From NCBI GenBank assembly GCA_964446585.1, contig CAYUPI010000013.1:1-64000 (forward strand): a stretch of DNA of 64,000 bases. The letters run 5' to 3'. Shown in pieces: positions 1 through 10,300 of this stretch. Source of the DNA: CAYUPI01 sp964446585. Its GTDB lineage: Bacteria > Verrucomicrobiota > Verrucomicrobiia > Limisphaerales > UBA8199. The notes below the pieces were generated by a model, which was not told the DNA's origin, made no database searches, and worked only from the letters and a program-made list of their open reading frames with translations. Positions within the stretch are counted from its first letter, which is position 1, and every line of letters begins with the position of its first letter. Position numbers and translations under genes: made by a program.

Positions 1-2421
1 AGGGAGGTTGGTCAGGTTGGCCGCGTTGAGATTGGTCAAGCCGCTGCCGTTGCCGCTAAAGATGCCGTTCGTGATTTTCGATGCGTCCAGGTTGGGAATT
101 TGGCTGACCGAGAGCACGCCACTGGCGATCTTCGACGCGTCCAGAAATGGAATCTGGCTGGCTCCGAAAACCCCGCTGGTGATTCTCGACGCATCCAGGT
201 TGGGAATTTGGCCGGGCAGAAGCACGCCGCCAATCTTCGTGGCTGTCACCGCACCGTCCACAAGACTCGAAGTGGTGATCGAACCGATCCGCACTCCCTC
301 AGCGATCAATCCGGGCGTATAGGTTTCCTGGTTGAACTCGTAGACCACCCCGGCACTGGTCGCGCCCGTGCCGTCCAAAGGCGCTGCAATCACCACCAGA
401 TTGGTCCCCAGTGCAGCCACGGCCCAGCCGAAGATGTCGCCGCTGGCTGCCGGAGTGGGCTTGATGAATGTCCTGACCAACGTCCCGTCGGTGCGGAACA
501 AATACGCCGCCCCAGCCGAGCTCGCGCCGGTGTTTTCGCCATAGGCACCAATCAACACCTGGTCGCTACCCACCGCCGTAACGGCAAAGCCGAACGCGGC
601 GCCGGCCACAGGCGCGGGATTGGTGAAAGTGGTGAGCAACGTGCCGTTGGTGCTGAACAGGTACGCCACCCCTGGAGAAGCTGTCCCATCTTGAGGCGCC
701 CCAATAAGCACCCGGTCGCTACCCACCGCCGCCACGCAGTTGCCGAAATGGTCGTTCATCGCCGGCGCGGGATTCGTGAAAGTGATGAGGGGTACGCCGC
801 CGTTGGTGCTGAACAGATACACCACTCCGGCATCAGTCACGCCCTTCACGTCCTTTAAATGCGCCCCGATGAGCACCTGATCGGTTCCCATCGCGGTCAC
901 GGCATTGCCAAAATGGTCGCCGCTTATCGGCGCAGGATTGGTGAAGGTGATGAGCGGTACGGAGCCGTTAGTGGTGCTGAATAGATACACCACTCCGGTA
1001 TCAGGCGCCCCAGTGTCATTGAGAGGCGCCGCAATTAACACCCGGTCGTTCCCCAGCCCCGCTACGGACCAGCCGAAGATGTCGCCGGATGTTGAGGCTG
1101 GATCGGCGAATGTGGTGAGAGGTACGGAGCCGTTGGTGGTGCTGAAAAGGTAGGCTGCACCAATATTGCCCCCGCGTCCATACGCCCCAATCAGCACCTG
1201 CTCGCCCCCTACCGCCGCCACCGACCAACCGAAGTTGTCGCCGGACACGGGCGTGGGGCCGGTAAATGTGGTAAGCCGAGTGCCGTTAGTACTTATGAGA
1301 TAAGCCGCTCCAGAATCGAGCGCGCCTGTATCGTCCAAATGCGCCCCAACCAGCACACGATCACTACCCACCGCGGCCAAGGAATCGCCGAAGTGGCCAC
1401 TGCCTGCCGGCGTGGGATTAGTAATCGCCAACCCAGCTTTAAAGGAGCCGAAAACGGCTGCGATTTTTCCTGCTGTAACTGCGCCATCCGCAAGCGCGCC
1501 TGTCGTTACTGCGCCATTCGCGAGCGTACCTGCCGTCACCGCGCCGGCGGCGAGCTGATTGGAGCCGACCGCGCCAGCCGCGAGCATCACCGCCGTGATG
1601 CTCCCCGCACCGATGGCGTTGGACGAAATCGCGCCGGTGAGGTTCGCGGCGTTCAAGTTTGTGAGACCCCCGCCGTCGCCACCGAACTGGTTACTCCCAT
1701 TTGTCGCGATTAGCGCGCCCGTGAGGAGGTTGCTCGCATTGAGCAAAGCGACATTGCCCGACAGCCGGCGGTCGTCCAGTGTACCTAAGGCAAGGTTTGA
1801 CGCGTTAAGATTGGTCAGGGTTGTGCCATCGCCATAAAAGTACCCCTCTATGACGCCAGTATAGCTTAAAACGACGTTCGGAGGCAGTTGCAAAGTGGAC
1901 AAGGTGCCCACGATATTGGCTGCATTGACGGAATTGGCGGAATTGGCGACCGTCGCGCTGCCCGCGGTGGCTGCGCTGCCCGCGGTGGCTGCGCTGGCTG
2001 CGCGGATCGCGTAAGGGGCCGAGGTGAACTGCTGGCGTGGCGACATGTTATAAAATTTCGTGCCACCGTTGGTGCCGACCGTAACGTCCAGCCAGCGATC
2101 GGCGCCCGTAAACACCCCGGGGCCAAAGTCGAGCGTAGCCGTAAACAAGCCATTGCTCACGGGGATTGCGGCCTGAAAGATGTTGGTTCCGGTTTGATTT
2201 CCTCCTGACACCGCGTCGTAAATGGAAAAAATAAAATCGAAGAACCCATTGACGGGTCCACCTGAATCACGGAGTTGGCCCTGGTAGGTAAACGCGGTGC
2301 CTTGCGCCCGAGCCGTGAAGGTCGGGCATAAGATTGAAAGGAACACTGCCAGAGCGATGATGCAGGAATCAATTGTGCTGCGATCTTTGCTCCGCCGATT
2401 AGTGTTGATTTGAGTATTCAT
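1..2421 (-). CDS. Secreted fibre-like protein with seven FG-GAP-type repeats, 3' end cut by window edge
   Basis: From an ATG at 2421 the minus strand stays open for 807 codons to the window edge, so the C-terminus is missing. A signal peptide lies at about residues 18-40. It is followed by an AFTYQGQL module of about 110 residues, also found at the start of the 7354-12045 protein. Ala-rich and GLTNLNA-type linker repeats come next. Then seven copies of an FG-GAP-like unit (F-G-x-S/A-V-A-x-x-G ... VLIGA), coded by roughly 335-1405, suggest a seven-bladed integrin-like propeller. More LDASKI/GLTNLNA linkers follow. By analogy with its relative, the lost end may carry an S74 chaperone. I infer a surface or exported fibre; the ligand is unknown. 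Confidence 0.85.
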   Translation of the reverse strand, partial: MNTQINTNRRSKDRSTIDSCIIALAVFLSILCPTFTARAQGTAFTYQGQLRDSGGPVNGFFDFIFSIYDAVSGGNQTGTNIFQAAIPVSNGLFTATLDFGPGVFTGADRWLDVTVGTNGGTKFYNMSPRQQFTSAPYAIRAASAATAGSAATAGSATVANSANSVNAANIVGTLSTLQLPPNVVLSYTGVIEGYFYGDGTTLTNLNASNLALGTLDDRRLSGNVALLNASNLLTGALIATNGSNQFGGDGGGLTNLNAANLTGAISSNAIGAGSITAVMLAAGAVGSNQLAAGAVTAGTLANGAVTTGALADGAVTAGKIAAVFGSFKAGLAITNPTPAGSGHFGDSLAAVGSDRVLVGAHLDDTGALDSGAAYLISTNGTRLTTFTGPTPVSGDNFGWSVAAVGGEQVLIGAYGRGGNIGAAYLFSTTNGSVPLTTFADPASTSGDIFGWSVAGLGNDRVLIAAPLNDTGAPDTGVVYLFSTTNGSVPLITFTNPAPISGDHFGNAVTAMGTDQVLIGAHLKDVKGVTDAGVVYLFSTNGGVPLITFTNPAPAMNDHFGNCVAAVGSDRVLIGAPQDGTASPGVAYLFSTNGTLLTTFTNPAPVAGAAFGFAVTAVGSDQVLIGAYGENTGASSAGAAYLFRTDGTLVRTFIKPTPAASGDIFGWAVAALGTNLVVIAAPLDGTGATSAGVVYEFNQETYTPGLIAEGVRIGSITTSSLVDGAVTATKIGGVLLPGQIPNLDASRITSGVFGASQIPFLDASKIASGVLSVSQIPNLDASKITNGIFSGNGSGLTNLNAANLTNLP

Positions 2422-2509
2422 GGTTTCCCTGTCTGTTTTTGAGCTTGGGGTTATCGTTGTGGTTGTATCGTGGTTCAATGCTTTGAAATTTTTGATTACT
2501 GGTCGTTGG

Positions 2510-2923
2510 TCACGGAGCTGGAGGAGTTTCGCTAGTACAGGTGAAACCCACGCCAGATCCGGTTTCCCTGGCAAGCATCTGGGTCAAAGCCCCGAGGTCA
2601 TCCTTGAGCACGTAAGCGCAAGCTCCCGCTGCGGCCGCTTCGGCGCGAAGGTCGGCATCATCGTACTGAGTCACGATTACAATGCGCGCAGCAGGGAAGC
2701 GACTGCGTATGGCTCGCGTGGCTGCAAGACCATTCACAGGCTTCATTTGAACGTCCATGACGACCCAATCCGGCAGAGCCTCGGCGAATACGCGCACCGC
2801 CTGCCCGCCATCGGTTGCCTCGTGAATGTCGCTGGCTATTGGTGACAGCAGCGCGCGCAGCGTTTGGCGCATTGGCGCGTGGTCATCAGCAATCAGGAAC
2901 GTATAGCCAGCGGTTCGAGTCAT
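2510..2923 (-). CDS. Single-domain response regulator (CheY-like receiver)
   Basis: A 137-residue protein made of one receiver domain and no output domain. The acidic pair is D13/D14, the phospho-acceptor is D57 in VVMDVQMKP, the switch Thr is T85 and the conserved Lys is K107 in YVLKDD. The YVLK motif and overall sequence resemble receivers of NarL/FixJ regulators, so it may be a stand-alone or truncated NarL-type regulator. It lies about 100 bases downstream of the NarL-type regulator at 3028-3681 on the same strand, and could take phosphate from the same sensor. That partnership is inference from position only. Confidence 0.85.
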   Translation of the reverse strand: MTRTAGYTFLIADDHAPMRQTLRALLSPIASDIHEATDGGQAVRVFAEALPDWVVMDVQMKPVNGLAATRAIRSRFPAARIVIVTQYDDADLRAEAAAAGACAYVLKDDLGALTQMLARETGSGVGFTCTSETPPAP

Positions 2924-3027
2924 GGGCCGAGCATGACAGGCACCGTGCTTCTGGATAATCAGAGGCTATGCGTAGAGGAAGGTCGCGGAGAATGCCTAGG
3001 TGTTCCTACCTAGAGAAAGGCTGAAGG

Positions 3028-3681
3028 CTACAGCTTCGATTTATTATCGTACGCAAACTTCAGCAAACTGTGGCTTCCACTCAAATTTAGCTTGTGACTG
3101 ATGTTCTGCCGGTGCGTATCCACCGTCCGCGTACTGATACCCAGCGACACTGCAATTTCCTTAGTCGTCTTGTCCTCCGCAATCAACTTCAGGATGCGGC
3201 CCTCGGTCGCCGTCAATAACTCCAGTCCCGCTTTCTCCCGGCGCAAAGCCGCGCTTTGTTGACTGCGCCGGAGCAGCAAATCCGCCAGTGAGGAGCTGAC
3301 GAATGTTTTGCCTTCTGCAACGCAGCGGACGGCCTTAAGCAGATCGGTCACAGCATTTTCCTTCAGCACGTACGCACCGACGCCGAGGTTTATCGCTTCG
3401 TTAAACAAGTCTTCGTCCTCGTGCATGGTGAGCAGGATGACTTTCACGGGAGATCGCTTCTCCCAAAGCGAGCGCATGACCTGCAGGCCATTGAGTTTGG
3501 GCATGTGAATATCGAGAATGGCCATTGTTGGGCGAAGTAGCTCGATCAACCGCAGTGCTTCGGCGCCGTCGCCGGTTTCTCGCACGACCTGCAAACTCGG
3601 ATCCTCCGCAATCACTTCGCACAAGCCCTTGCGAAAGATAGGGTGGTCGTCCGCAATCAGGATTTTGGTCGGTGTTTTCAA
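3028..3681 (-). CDS. NarL/LuxR-family response regulator
   Basis: 217 residues. The N-terminal receiver has D11/D12, phospho-acceptor D57 (AILDIHMPKLNG) and a YVLKENA Lys motif. The C-terminal LuxR-type helix-turn-helix covers about residues 150-210 (LTATEGRILKLIAEDKTTKEIA, then RTVDTHRQNI). The start codon is TTG: it overlaps the TGA stop of the upstream sensor kinase in a TTGA four-base overlap, and no ATG is nearby, so translation is probably coupled. It is the expected DNA-binding partner of that kinase. Target genes cannot be read from the sequence; the flanking fibre and secreted-protein genes are candidates. Confidence 0.93.
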   Translation of the reverse strand: MKTPTKILIADDHPIFRKGLCEVIAEDPSLQVVRETGDGAEALRLIELLRPTMAILDIHMPKLNGLQVMRSLWEKRSPVKVILLTMHEDEDLFNEAINLGVGAYVLKENAVTDLLKAVRCVAEGKTFVSSSLADLLLRRSQQSAALRREKAGLELLTATEGRILKLIAEDKTTKEIAVSLGISTRTVDTHRQNISHKLNLSGSHSLLKFAYDNKSKL

Positions 3682-6674
3682 TGTTTAACGGGCACTTCGA
3701 TTACAACGCTCGTCCCTTCCCCCACTGGCGAGTCGATTTGCAGCCGCCCGCCAAGAGTTCGCACGCGCTCCCGGATGCCGCGCAGGCCAAAGCCGGCTTG
3801 AGTCGAAGACTCGCCGACGGGATCACGGACCTCGAACCCGCTGCCATTATCCTGGACAAGTGCACGTAAAATGGGACCGGCCTTGCGGATCATAAGGTTC
3901 GCTTCGGTCGCCTTGGAATGCTTAACAATATTGGTCAACAATTCCTGGATCACACGGTAGAAATGAATCTCAGCGTCCTTGGATAATTCGCCGTTCAACT
4001 CGGTGATCTCAGTGTGGAACTGTATGCTGGATGAATCGGCCAGGCGCCTTGTCATGGCGACAATGGCTTTGGTCAGCCCCATTTCATCCAATTGAAACGG
4101 CCGCAGGTCCTGCGCCATGCCGCGGACTTCGCGTAGCGCAAGGGAAGCCACGTTAGAGAGTTCGTTGATTTGTTCGGAAACCTTGCTGGAATTGGAGGAA
4201 TGTTCGAGCGCCATCACCGCGCGATTTTTGATGACCAACAAACTTTGACCCACGCTATCGTGCAATTCGGCCGCGAGCCGCTGACGTTCCTGTTCCTGAG
4301 ATTCCATAAGACGCCGCGAAAATTCCTGTTCCATGGCGCGGGCGCTTTCCAGCCGCGTGACTCGCCGGCGGTAAGCCGCGAAAAGAAGCCCGGCAAAAGC
4401 CGCGCCAGCAACAAAGCGAGCCAACCAGGTCTGATACCACGCCGGCATCACGATGAACGGCAACGACGCCCCGATAGGACTCCACAGCCCGTCGCTATTT
4501 GCTGCCAACACCGCGAATGTGTAGTGGCCTGGCGCCAAATGCCAATAATAGGCCGCGCGGCGTGTGCCCGCCGCCACCCAATCCTCGTCCGCTGGCGCCA
4601 GCTTGTACTTGAAGGAGAGCCGTTCAGAGTCAACGAAGCTCAACCCGCTGTATTGAATTTCGATATTGGCTTTCCGCGGCGGCACGCGCAGCGGGCGGTC
4701 CAGCGGTTGCGGCTGACGATCAACAACGAACGCTTCGATCACCACCGGCGGCGGCTTCGGGTTGGTGGGCACCATGGCCGGGTCAATCACGGCTACACCG
4801 TCCTGTGTGGGAAACCATAACTTGCCATCACGGGTCTTAACGCCGGCCGGCGAGCGTCCCCCGTTACATTCGGCATTGAGCATTCCCTCACTCTTACCGT
4901 AGGCAATCGATGTTATCGAGCGGCGACGGCCTTCGGCGAATTCGTTCAATTCCCGTTTGCTGACTCGATGAATCCCGTGGTTTGAACTCATCCAGAAATT
5001 ACCGTTCGCATCCTCAAAAATCTGGAACACACCGTCATCGAACATTCCCTCCCTGGTTGTGTAACCAGCGAAGTGGCCATCCTTGAATCGGCCCAAGCCT
5101 CCGTCGGAGGTACCGATCCAGAGCGTGCCCTCTGCATCTTCATAAAGCGCAACTATGTGGTTGCTGGGCAGTCCCTCGCGTTCGGTCCATCCATTGAATC
5201 GTCCTTTGATCAGGCGGGACAAACCGGACCGCGATCCGATCCAGAGCGTCCCGGTATGATCTTCAATGATTACGCTGATGCTGCCAGCCGCCAGACCGTC
5301 CCGCTGCGTGAAAAGTGACAACTCGCCCTTTTGGTATGAGTATAAGCCCTTCTCTCCGCCGAACCACAGCACGCCGCTATGATCCTCATAGATGGCATTG
5401 ACCGTCTCGTTGGTCAATGGAGTCGGCACGTCAGTTACGCTGAGATGATCGCCCTGGAAAGTGTTAACTCCGCCGATGAAACCCACCCACAAACGTCCGG
5501 TGTGGTCCTGGCACAACGCCGTCGGCTCTGTCCGCGTTGGCCCCAAAGGGAAATTTGTGACCACCCCGGCCTGGATGCGGGCCAGTCCCAGATTCCAGAC
5601 GCCAAGCCAAACCGCGCCGGCGCGGTCCTCCATCACCGGGTAAATGTTTGCCTTTTGCAGCCCCGTCTGAATCGAGAGGGGATTGACGATTTGTTCGTGC
5701 GCGCGGATGAGCCCATAGGCGTGGGTTCCAATCCATAGATTGCCCTCGCGATCCTCGAACAGCACAGTGATGCCGCTCCTGGACGGATCACGCGCTTCCG
5801 GCAGTGGATGAGAGGATTGGGTGTTTGCGGACGGATAGCCGGTGAAGATACCACTTTTCAAACGACCCAGCCAGGGGCCTGCGGCACCGAGCCATATGTT
5901 GCCTTTGCGATCCTCACAGGCGATGAAACCAAGCCTGCTTCCCACGATCTCGCTTGGCAGACCATCGGACTGCCCGTAAATTTTGACGATCTTGCTATCA
6001 CGGACCTTAACTAACTCTCCGGCCTGGGTTGCCAACCACGAGTTGCCGTATTGATCTGACATCACGGAACCGAACAACCTGCCAGACAACTCTTTGCCAA
6101 TCTCCAATTTCGTGCTTTTCCCACCAGTGAAAATCTGGAACTCATCTCCAACTCTCGTCCAGAAATTCGGGGGCTGCGCAGGCCGAAAGCGGCCATCTTT
6201 CAATTGCATCGGGGTTCCACCAACGTAGGCCCAGAGATTGGCTCTTTCGTCTCCGGAAAAGCCATTCACATTCTCGGCCTGCAATCCTTCTCGATTAACT
6301 ACGAGGCTGAACTTACCCCTCTGATAGCGGATTAAACCATCCACCAATCCAATCCAGAGAGCGCCCTCGCAATCCTCGTAGAGCGCCAGCACTCGATTGG
6401 ACGGAAAGGTGGGAGTATTGGCTCGATTGAAGACCGTAAAGCGCACCCCATCAAAGCGCGCCAGCCCATCAAGCGTGCCTATCCACAGATAGCCGTCGCG
6501 CGTTTGCACAATCGCGCGCACGCTGTTTTGCGGCAGGCCCGAATCGGCCGTCCACACGTCGAAGCGATACTCGGCTGCGGCCTTATAGGTGGCCAGCACC
6601 AGCGCAAAGAGCAGCCAACCAACCCGAAAGCATTTCATTGGCCGCGCCGAAATCACGAGAAGGATTATGCCCAC
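3678..6674 (-). CDS. Two-component propeller sensor histidine kinase (Reg_prop, Y_Y_Y, HisKA_3, HATPase)
   Basis: 998 residues from a GTG at 6674. An ATG at 6638 (residue 13) would start directly at a signal peptide (MKCFRVGWLLFALVLA) and is an equally good start. About a dozen repeats of the D-x-x-G-x-L/F-W-I/F-G type fill residues 40-650 and form the periplasmic two-component propeller. A Y_Y_Y domain follows (about 690-750), then one membrane segment, then a cytoplasmic HisKA_3 domain with phospho-acceptor His near residue 805 (AAELHDSVGQSL) and an HATPase with GFGLRGIRERV. Such sensors in Bacteroidetes and Verrucomicrobia often detect carbohydrates; the ligand here is unknown. It overlaps the NarL regulator by four bases, forming a clear pair. 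Confidence 0.95.
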   Translation of the reverse strand: MGIILLVISARPMKCFRVGWLLFALVLATYKAAAEYRFDVWTADSGLPQNSVRAIVQTRDGYLWIGTLDGLARFDGVRFTVFNRANTPTFPSNRVLALYEDCEGALWIGLVDGLIRYQRGKFSLVVNREGLQAENVNGFSGDERANLWAYVGGTPMQLKDGRFRPAQPPNFWTRVGDEFQIFTGGKSTKLEIGKELSGRLFGSVMSDQYGNSWLATQAGELVKVRDSKIVKIYGQSDGLPSEIVGSRLGFIACEDRKGNIWLGAAGPWLGRLKSGIFTGYPSANTQSSHPLPEARDPSRSGITVLFEDREGNLWIGTHAYGLIRAHEQIVNPLSIQTGLQKANIYPVMEDRAGAVWLGVWNLGLARIQAGVVTNFPLGPTRTEPTALCQDHTGRLWVGFIGGVNTFQGDHLSVTDVPTPLTNETVNAIYEDHSGVLWFGGEKGLYSYQKGELSLFTQRDGLAAGSISVIIEDHTGTLWIGSRSGLSRLIKGRFNGWTEREGLPSNHIVALYEDAEGTLWIGTSDGGLGRFKDGHFAGYTTREGMFDDGVFQIFEDANGNFWMSSNHGIHRVSKRELNEFAEGRRRSITSIAYGKSEGMLNAECNGGRSPAGVKTRDGKLWFPTQDGVAVIDPAMVPTNPKPPPVVIEAFVVDRQPQPLDRPLRVPPRKANIEIQYSGLSFVDSERLSFKYKLAPADEDWVAAGTRRAAYYWHLAPGHYTFAVLAANSDGLWSPIGASLPFIVMPAWYQTWLARFVAGAAFAGLLFAAYRRRVTRLESARAMEQEFSRRLMESQEQERQRLAAELHDSVGQSLLVIKNRAVMALEHSSNSSKVSEQINELSNVASLALREVRGMAQDLRPFQLDEMGLTKAIVAMTRRLADSSSIQFHTEITELNGELSKDAEIHFYRVIQELLTNIVKHSKATEANLMIRKAGPILRALVQDNGSGFEVRDPVGESSTQAGFGLRGIRERVRTLGGRLQIDSPVGEGTSVVIEVPVKH

Positions 6675-6763
6675 CGAGCGCCTTCCCGCACGAAAAATAA
6701 GGACGATGCCCTACTCGACCTCATTCGTGGACGCTTCGAACTCGGAGGAGGAATTCGACTGGA

Positions 6764-7336
6764 TCAGCGCTTTTGCAACCGGAAGAATTTGGCGGTGGCG
6801 GTGGTTGTCAGGGTTACAGGATTCGTTGACCCGCTCGGAGAGTTTGTCCAGTTCGCCGGCGAGAGATCCCAAGTCTCCTGCAAAACGAACCCTGACGAGC
6901 TGGGCGTCCAGGAAATCGTGCAGAAACCTGGCGGGGCGGGAGAGATGGTGAGCGTCGGCGCGCCCTCGACTTGCACGGCCTGAGGCAAAACCCAGAAACC
7001 GCCTGCGACGGAGAATTGGCCGTTGGTCATTGTGGGGCCAGCGTCCGTCTGGCCGATGGTGCCGCTGAGGGCATACTGCGCATTGGTGCTGGTGCCGCCG
7101 CCGCCGGCCACTTTGAACCAATCGATCGAATATTGGGCGCGGGCCGGAAGAACCAAGATCCAAGCTCCAAGAACCAGAGAAGCTCCAAACTTCAAACTCC
7201 AATGAAAGTGTCGAGTGTCGAGTGTCCAGGGACGCGGCGGGAAGGTCTGGCGATTGGTCATTGGCAGTTTTCTGGATGCCGCCGAGGTCCCGATGCCGTT
7301 TGTCGGGATTGGATGTTGGATGTCGGAGTTTTTCAT
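6764..7336 (-). CDS. Small secreted protein with repeat-derived signal peptide
   Basis: 190 residues of unknown function. The first 45 residues are an unusually long, low-complexity leader (includes RPWTLDTRHFHW). The hydrophobic core, residues 46-62 (SLKFGASLVLGAWILV), ends at a plausible cleavage site ARA|QYS. That core is encoded exactly by a copy of a dispersed DNA repeat (7151-7202) found elsewhere in the window. The mature part contains a motif around GGGGTSTNAQYALSGTIG, followed by a C-terminal beta-sandwich-like segment (CTISWTPSSSGFVLQE ... AKFFRLQK), a type common in secreted Verrucomicrobia proteins. It lies 17 bases downstream of the 7354-12045 fibre gene and may be co-transcribed with it. 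Confidence 0.75.
   Translation of the reverse strand: MKNSDIQHPIPTNGIGTSAASRKLPMTNRQTFPPRPWTLDTRHFHWSLKFGASLVLGAWILVLPARAQYSIDWFKVAGGGGTSTNAQYALSGTIGQTDAGPTMTNGQFSVAGGFWVLPQAVQVEGAPTLTISPAPPGFCTISWTPSSSGFVLQETWDLSPANWTNSPSGSTNPVTLTTTATAKFFRLQKR
7151..7202 (-). repeat. Repeat family A, copy 1 (AGCTCCAAGC / TTGGAGCTT type), inside a coding sequence
   Basis: This stretch shares a 22-base identical core with 29331-29378 (contains TTTGGAGCTTCTCTGG on the minus strand here) and is similar to 31600-31651. Only one arm of the palindromic element is present. It encodes the hydrophobic core of the signal peptide of the 6764-7336 gene. Confidence 0.8.
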
Positions 7337-7353
7337 CGCGGGCCTCCTCGAAA

Positions 7354-10300
7354 CTAGCGCATCAGTAAGCGTTCCAGAGAATCCAACCGCGCTTTCAACG
7401 TGGCGTTCTCGGCGCGCTGCTCCTCCAGTTTTTGATTCAGTCCCTGAATTGCCGCCAGTGCGACGCCGTGCAGATCGGCGTCGTTCAGGGCCTTGTCGTT
7501 TTCATTCAGCGGAAATTGGGCGTGGAAATCCTGCGCCATCGGGCCGATGTGCCGCTGGTCGTAGCTGATGTAGCTCCACTCGGCGATCGGCACGCAAGCG
7601 ACCTTTTCCAGAACGGCCTGGGTGTCCACGGGCAGGACGCGATCCTTGGTGTTGCGATCGCTGGTGAAACTCCAACTGGCGTTGCCGGGCGTCCAGACGA
7701 CGTTCTGGTTCGCGCCGGACGCGCCGCTGGAAAACGTGGCGCCTCCGATGACGTGGAGTTTATTGGTGGGCGCGGCAGTGCCGATACCAACGTTGCCGGA
7801 GGAGGTTATCCGCATCCGTTCGGTGTTATTGCCGTAGAATTCCATCTGGCCGTCTGCGGAGCTAAACAGGCCGCTGTCGATGTCGCCGCCGTTGCCGATG
7901 AATGCATAGCCATTGTTATTCGCGCCCAAGGCTCCCGGCGAACCGCCGCGGGCACGAAAGACATTGGCATGAACTGCGCCGGCGAAGGTGTTCGTGCCGC
8001 CAGTGAAGGTTTGGCCGCTGGCGTTCAACAAGGCCACATTCGCCGAGAGGCGCGCATCCGCCACGGTGCCGGTGAGGTTGGCGGCACTGAGAGAGGTGAT
8101 CCCGGCTCCGTTGCCGGCGAGCGTGTTATTGGCATTGGCAAGCGCGGCGACGCCGGAGAATGTGTTCGAGCCGCTGAATGTTTGGGACGCATTGAGCAAG
8201 GCGACATTGCTCGAGAGCCGCGCGTCGGCGATGGTGCCGCTAAGCAGTTGGGACGCATTCAGGTTCGTCAATGACGCGCCGTTGCCGACGAACGTTCCAT
8301 CGAATTCGACGCCTTTGTTCTGGTGGACAAAAAGAGTGCTAGTACTGCCACATCCCGTGACCACGTCAGGCTTTCCATCCGCGTTGAAGTCCGCAGTGGC
8401 GACCGATTGCGGGCCGCTGCCAACCGTCAGTGTGGCGCGCAACGCGAAGCCGCCTGCCCCGAGATTGATCAGAACCGAGTCGGTGCCATTGCCATTGGCG
8501 GTAACCAGGTCCGGCCGCCCGTCGCCATCGAAGTCCGCGGCGGCGAGGGCTTGCGGGAATCCGCCGGTGACTGGAGTAGAGGCCAGCGCAAAGCCGCCGC
8601 TTCCGTTGTTGGTGTAAACCGCCATTCTGTTGGTCGAAATCGTCAAGGTGACGATGTCCGGCCGGCCATCGCCGTTGACATCCACGGCGATGAGCTTTTG
8701 CGGGGTCGATCCAGTTAGCGTGGACGACACAGCGAAGGCACCGCTGCCGTTATTGGTGTACACCATGACGCCTGAGCTCCCGTTCGCGGTGATTAGGTCC
8801 AGTTTTCCGTCGCCGTTGACATCCGCTGCCGCGACGGCGTTCGCGCCCGGGGAAGCGTAGTTGATGGAGAAAAGGAACGCGCCGCTGCCATTATTCGTGA
8901 AGATTTGCAGGGCGCCCCCCGAAGAATCGGCGTTGATCAGGTCCGGTTTGCCATCCCCATTGACATCGACAGCAATTAACGACCTGGCATTGCTGTTGAC
9001 AGTCCCGGTTGTACTCTGCGCAAACCCGCCGCTGCCGTTGTTGGTAAACACCGAGTAGGTGGAATTGTTGTTGCCGGTGATAAAGTCCAGCTTGCCGTCG
9101 CCGTTGACGTCCGCGGCCACCACGCCCTGCGGCTGGGGGCCCACAAAGTTCGTTGTGCTTAATCCAAAACCGCCGTTGCCGTTGTTGGTCATGATATAGA
9201 CTGTAGAATTGAAAGCGCCGGCGATAATCAGGTCGGGCTTTCCATCGCCATTGACGTCGGCGGCGATCACAGCGTTGTCAGGATCCGTCCCGGGAATGAC
9301 CGGTTGCGAAGTCAGCATGAAGGTGACTGGATGGATGGCGCCCGCCGAGTTTTGCCCTAAATCCAGGTTGGTAATCCCCGCGCCACTTCCTGCAAGGGCG
9401 CCGCTGGAAAGGGCGCCGTTGAACTGAACGGCGCCGGAGAAGGTCAGATTGGCGCTGAGCAGAGCGACATTCGTCGAAAGGCGTGCATCGGCCAAAGTGC
9501 CGCTGGAGAGATTGGCGGCATTGAGCGAAGTGAGGCCCGCGCCATTGCCGAAGAGAGTATTGTTCGCGTTCGTCAGCAGGGCCACGCCCTTGAATGTGTT
9601 GGAGCCGCTGAAAATCTGGTTCGCATTCAGCAGAGCGACGTTGGTGGAAAGACGGGCGTCGGCCAAGGTGCCGGTAGAGAGATTGGCGGCACTGAGCGAG
9701 GTGAGGCCCGCGCCATTGCCCGTTAGGGTATTGTTGGCGTTGGTCAGCAGGGCGACGCCCTTGAAGGTGTTGGAGCCGCTGAAGGTCTGGTTGGCATTCA
9801 ATAGAGCGACGTTGGTGGAGAGGCGGGCGTCCGCAAGGGACCCTAAGCTGAGAGCAGAGGCGTTGAGATTCGTAAGCCCGCTACCATTGCCGGTGAAGTT
9901 CCCACCGTTGGTAACGAGAGAGGAAGGCAGCCGCGCCAGTGGAACAGCGCCAGTGACAAGGCTGCTGGCGTTGAGGCCGGTCAACCCGCTCCCATCTCCG
10001 GCAAAGGCGTTGCCGGCATTGTTGAATGAATTTGCCCCCGTGAATGCCTGCGTGCCATTGAGCAGGGCGACATTTGGCGACAGCCGCGCGTCGGCCAATG
10101 TGCCGGAGGCAACGCTGGCGGCGTTGAGGTTTGTCACGCCCGCTCCGCTTCCGGCTAATGCGGCTGCCGTGACGGTGCCCTGGAAAGTGTTGTCTTCCGT
10201 CAACACGGCGACCGGCGCCGGTCCGGCGCGGTGCTGCAGGGCCAGGCTTTTACCCCCTCCTGCAGCGACCGCCACCACGCCGTCCAGGCCGACGGGGATG

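Noticed and set aside
100..858. A long plus-strand open frame opposite the first fibre gene
   Set aside because: It is a shadow of the repetitive minus-strand codons and has no domain similarity. The same applies to the many antisense frames over the kinase, fibre and Wzc-like genes.
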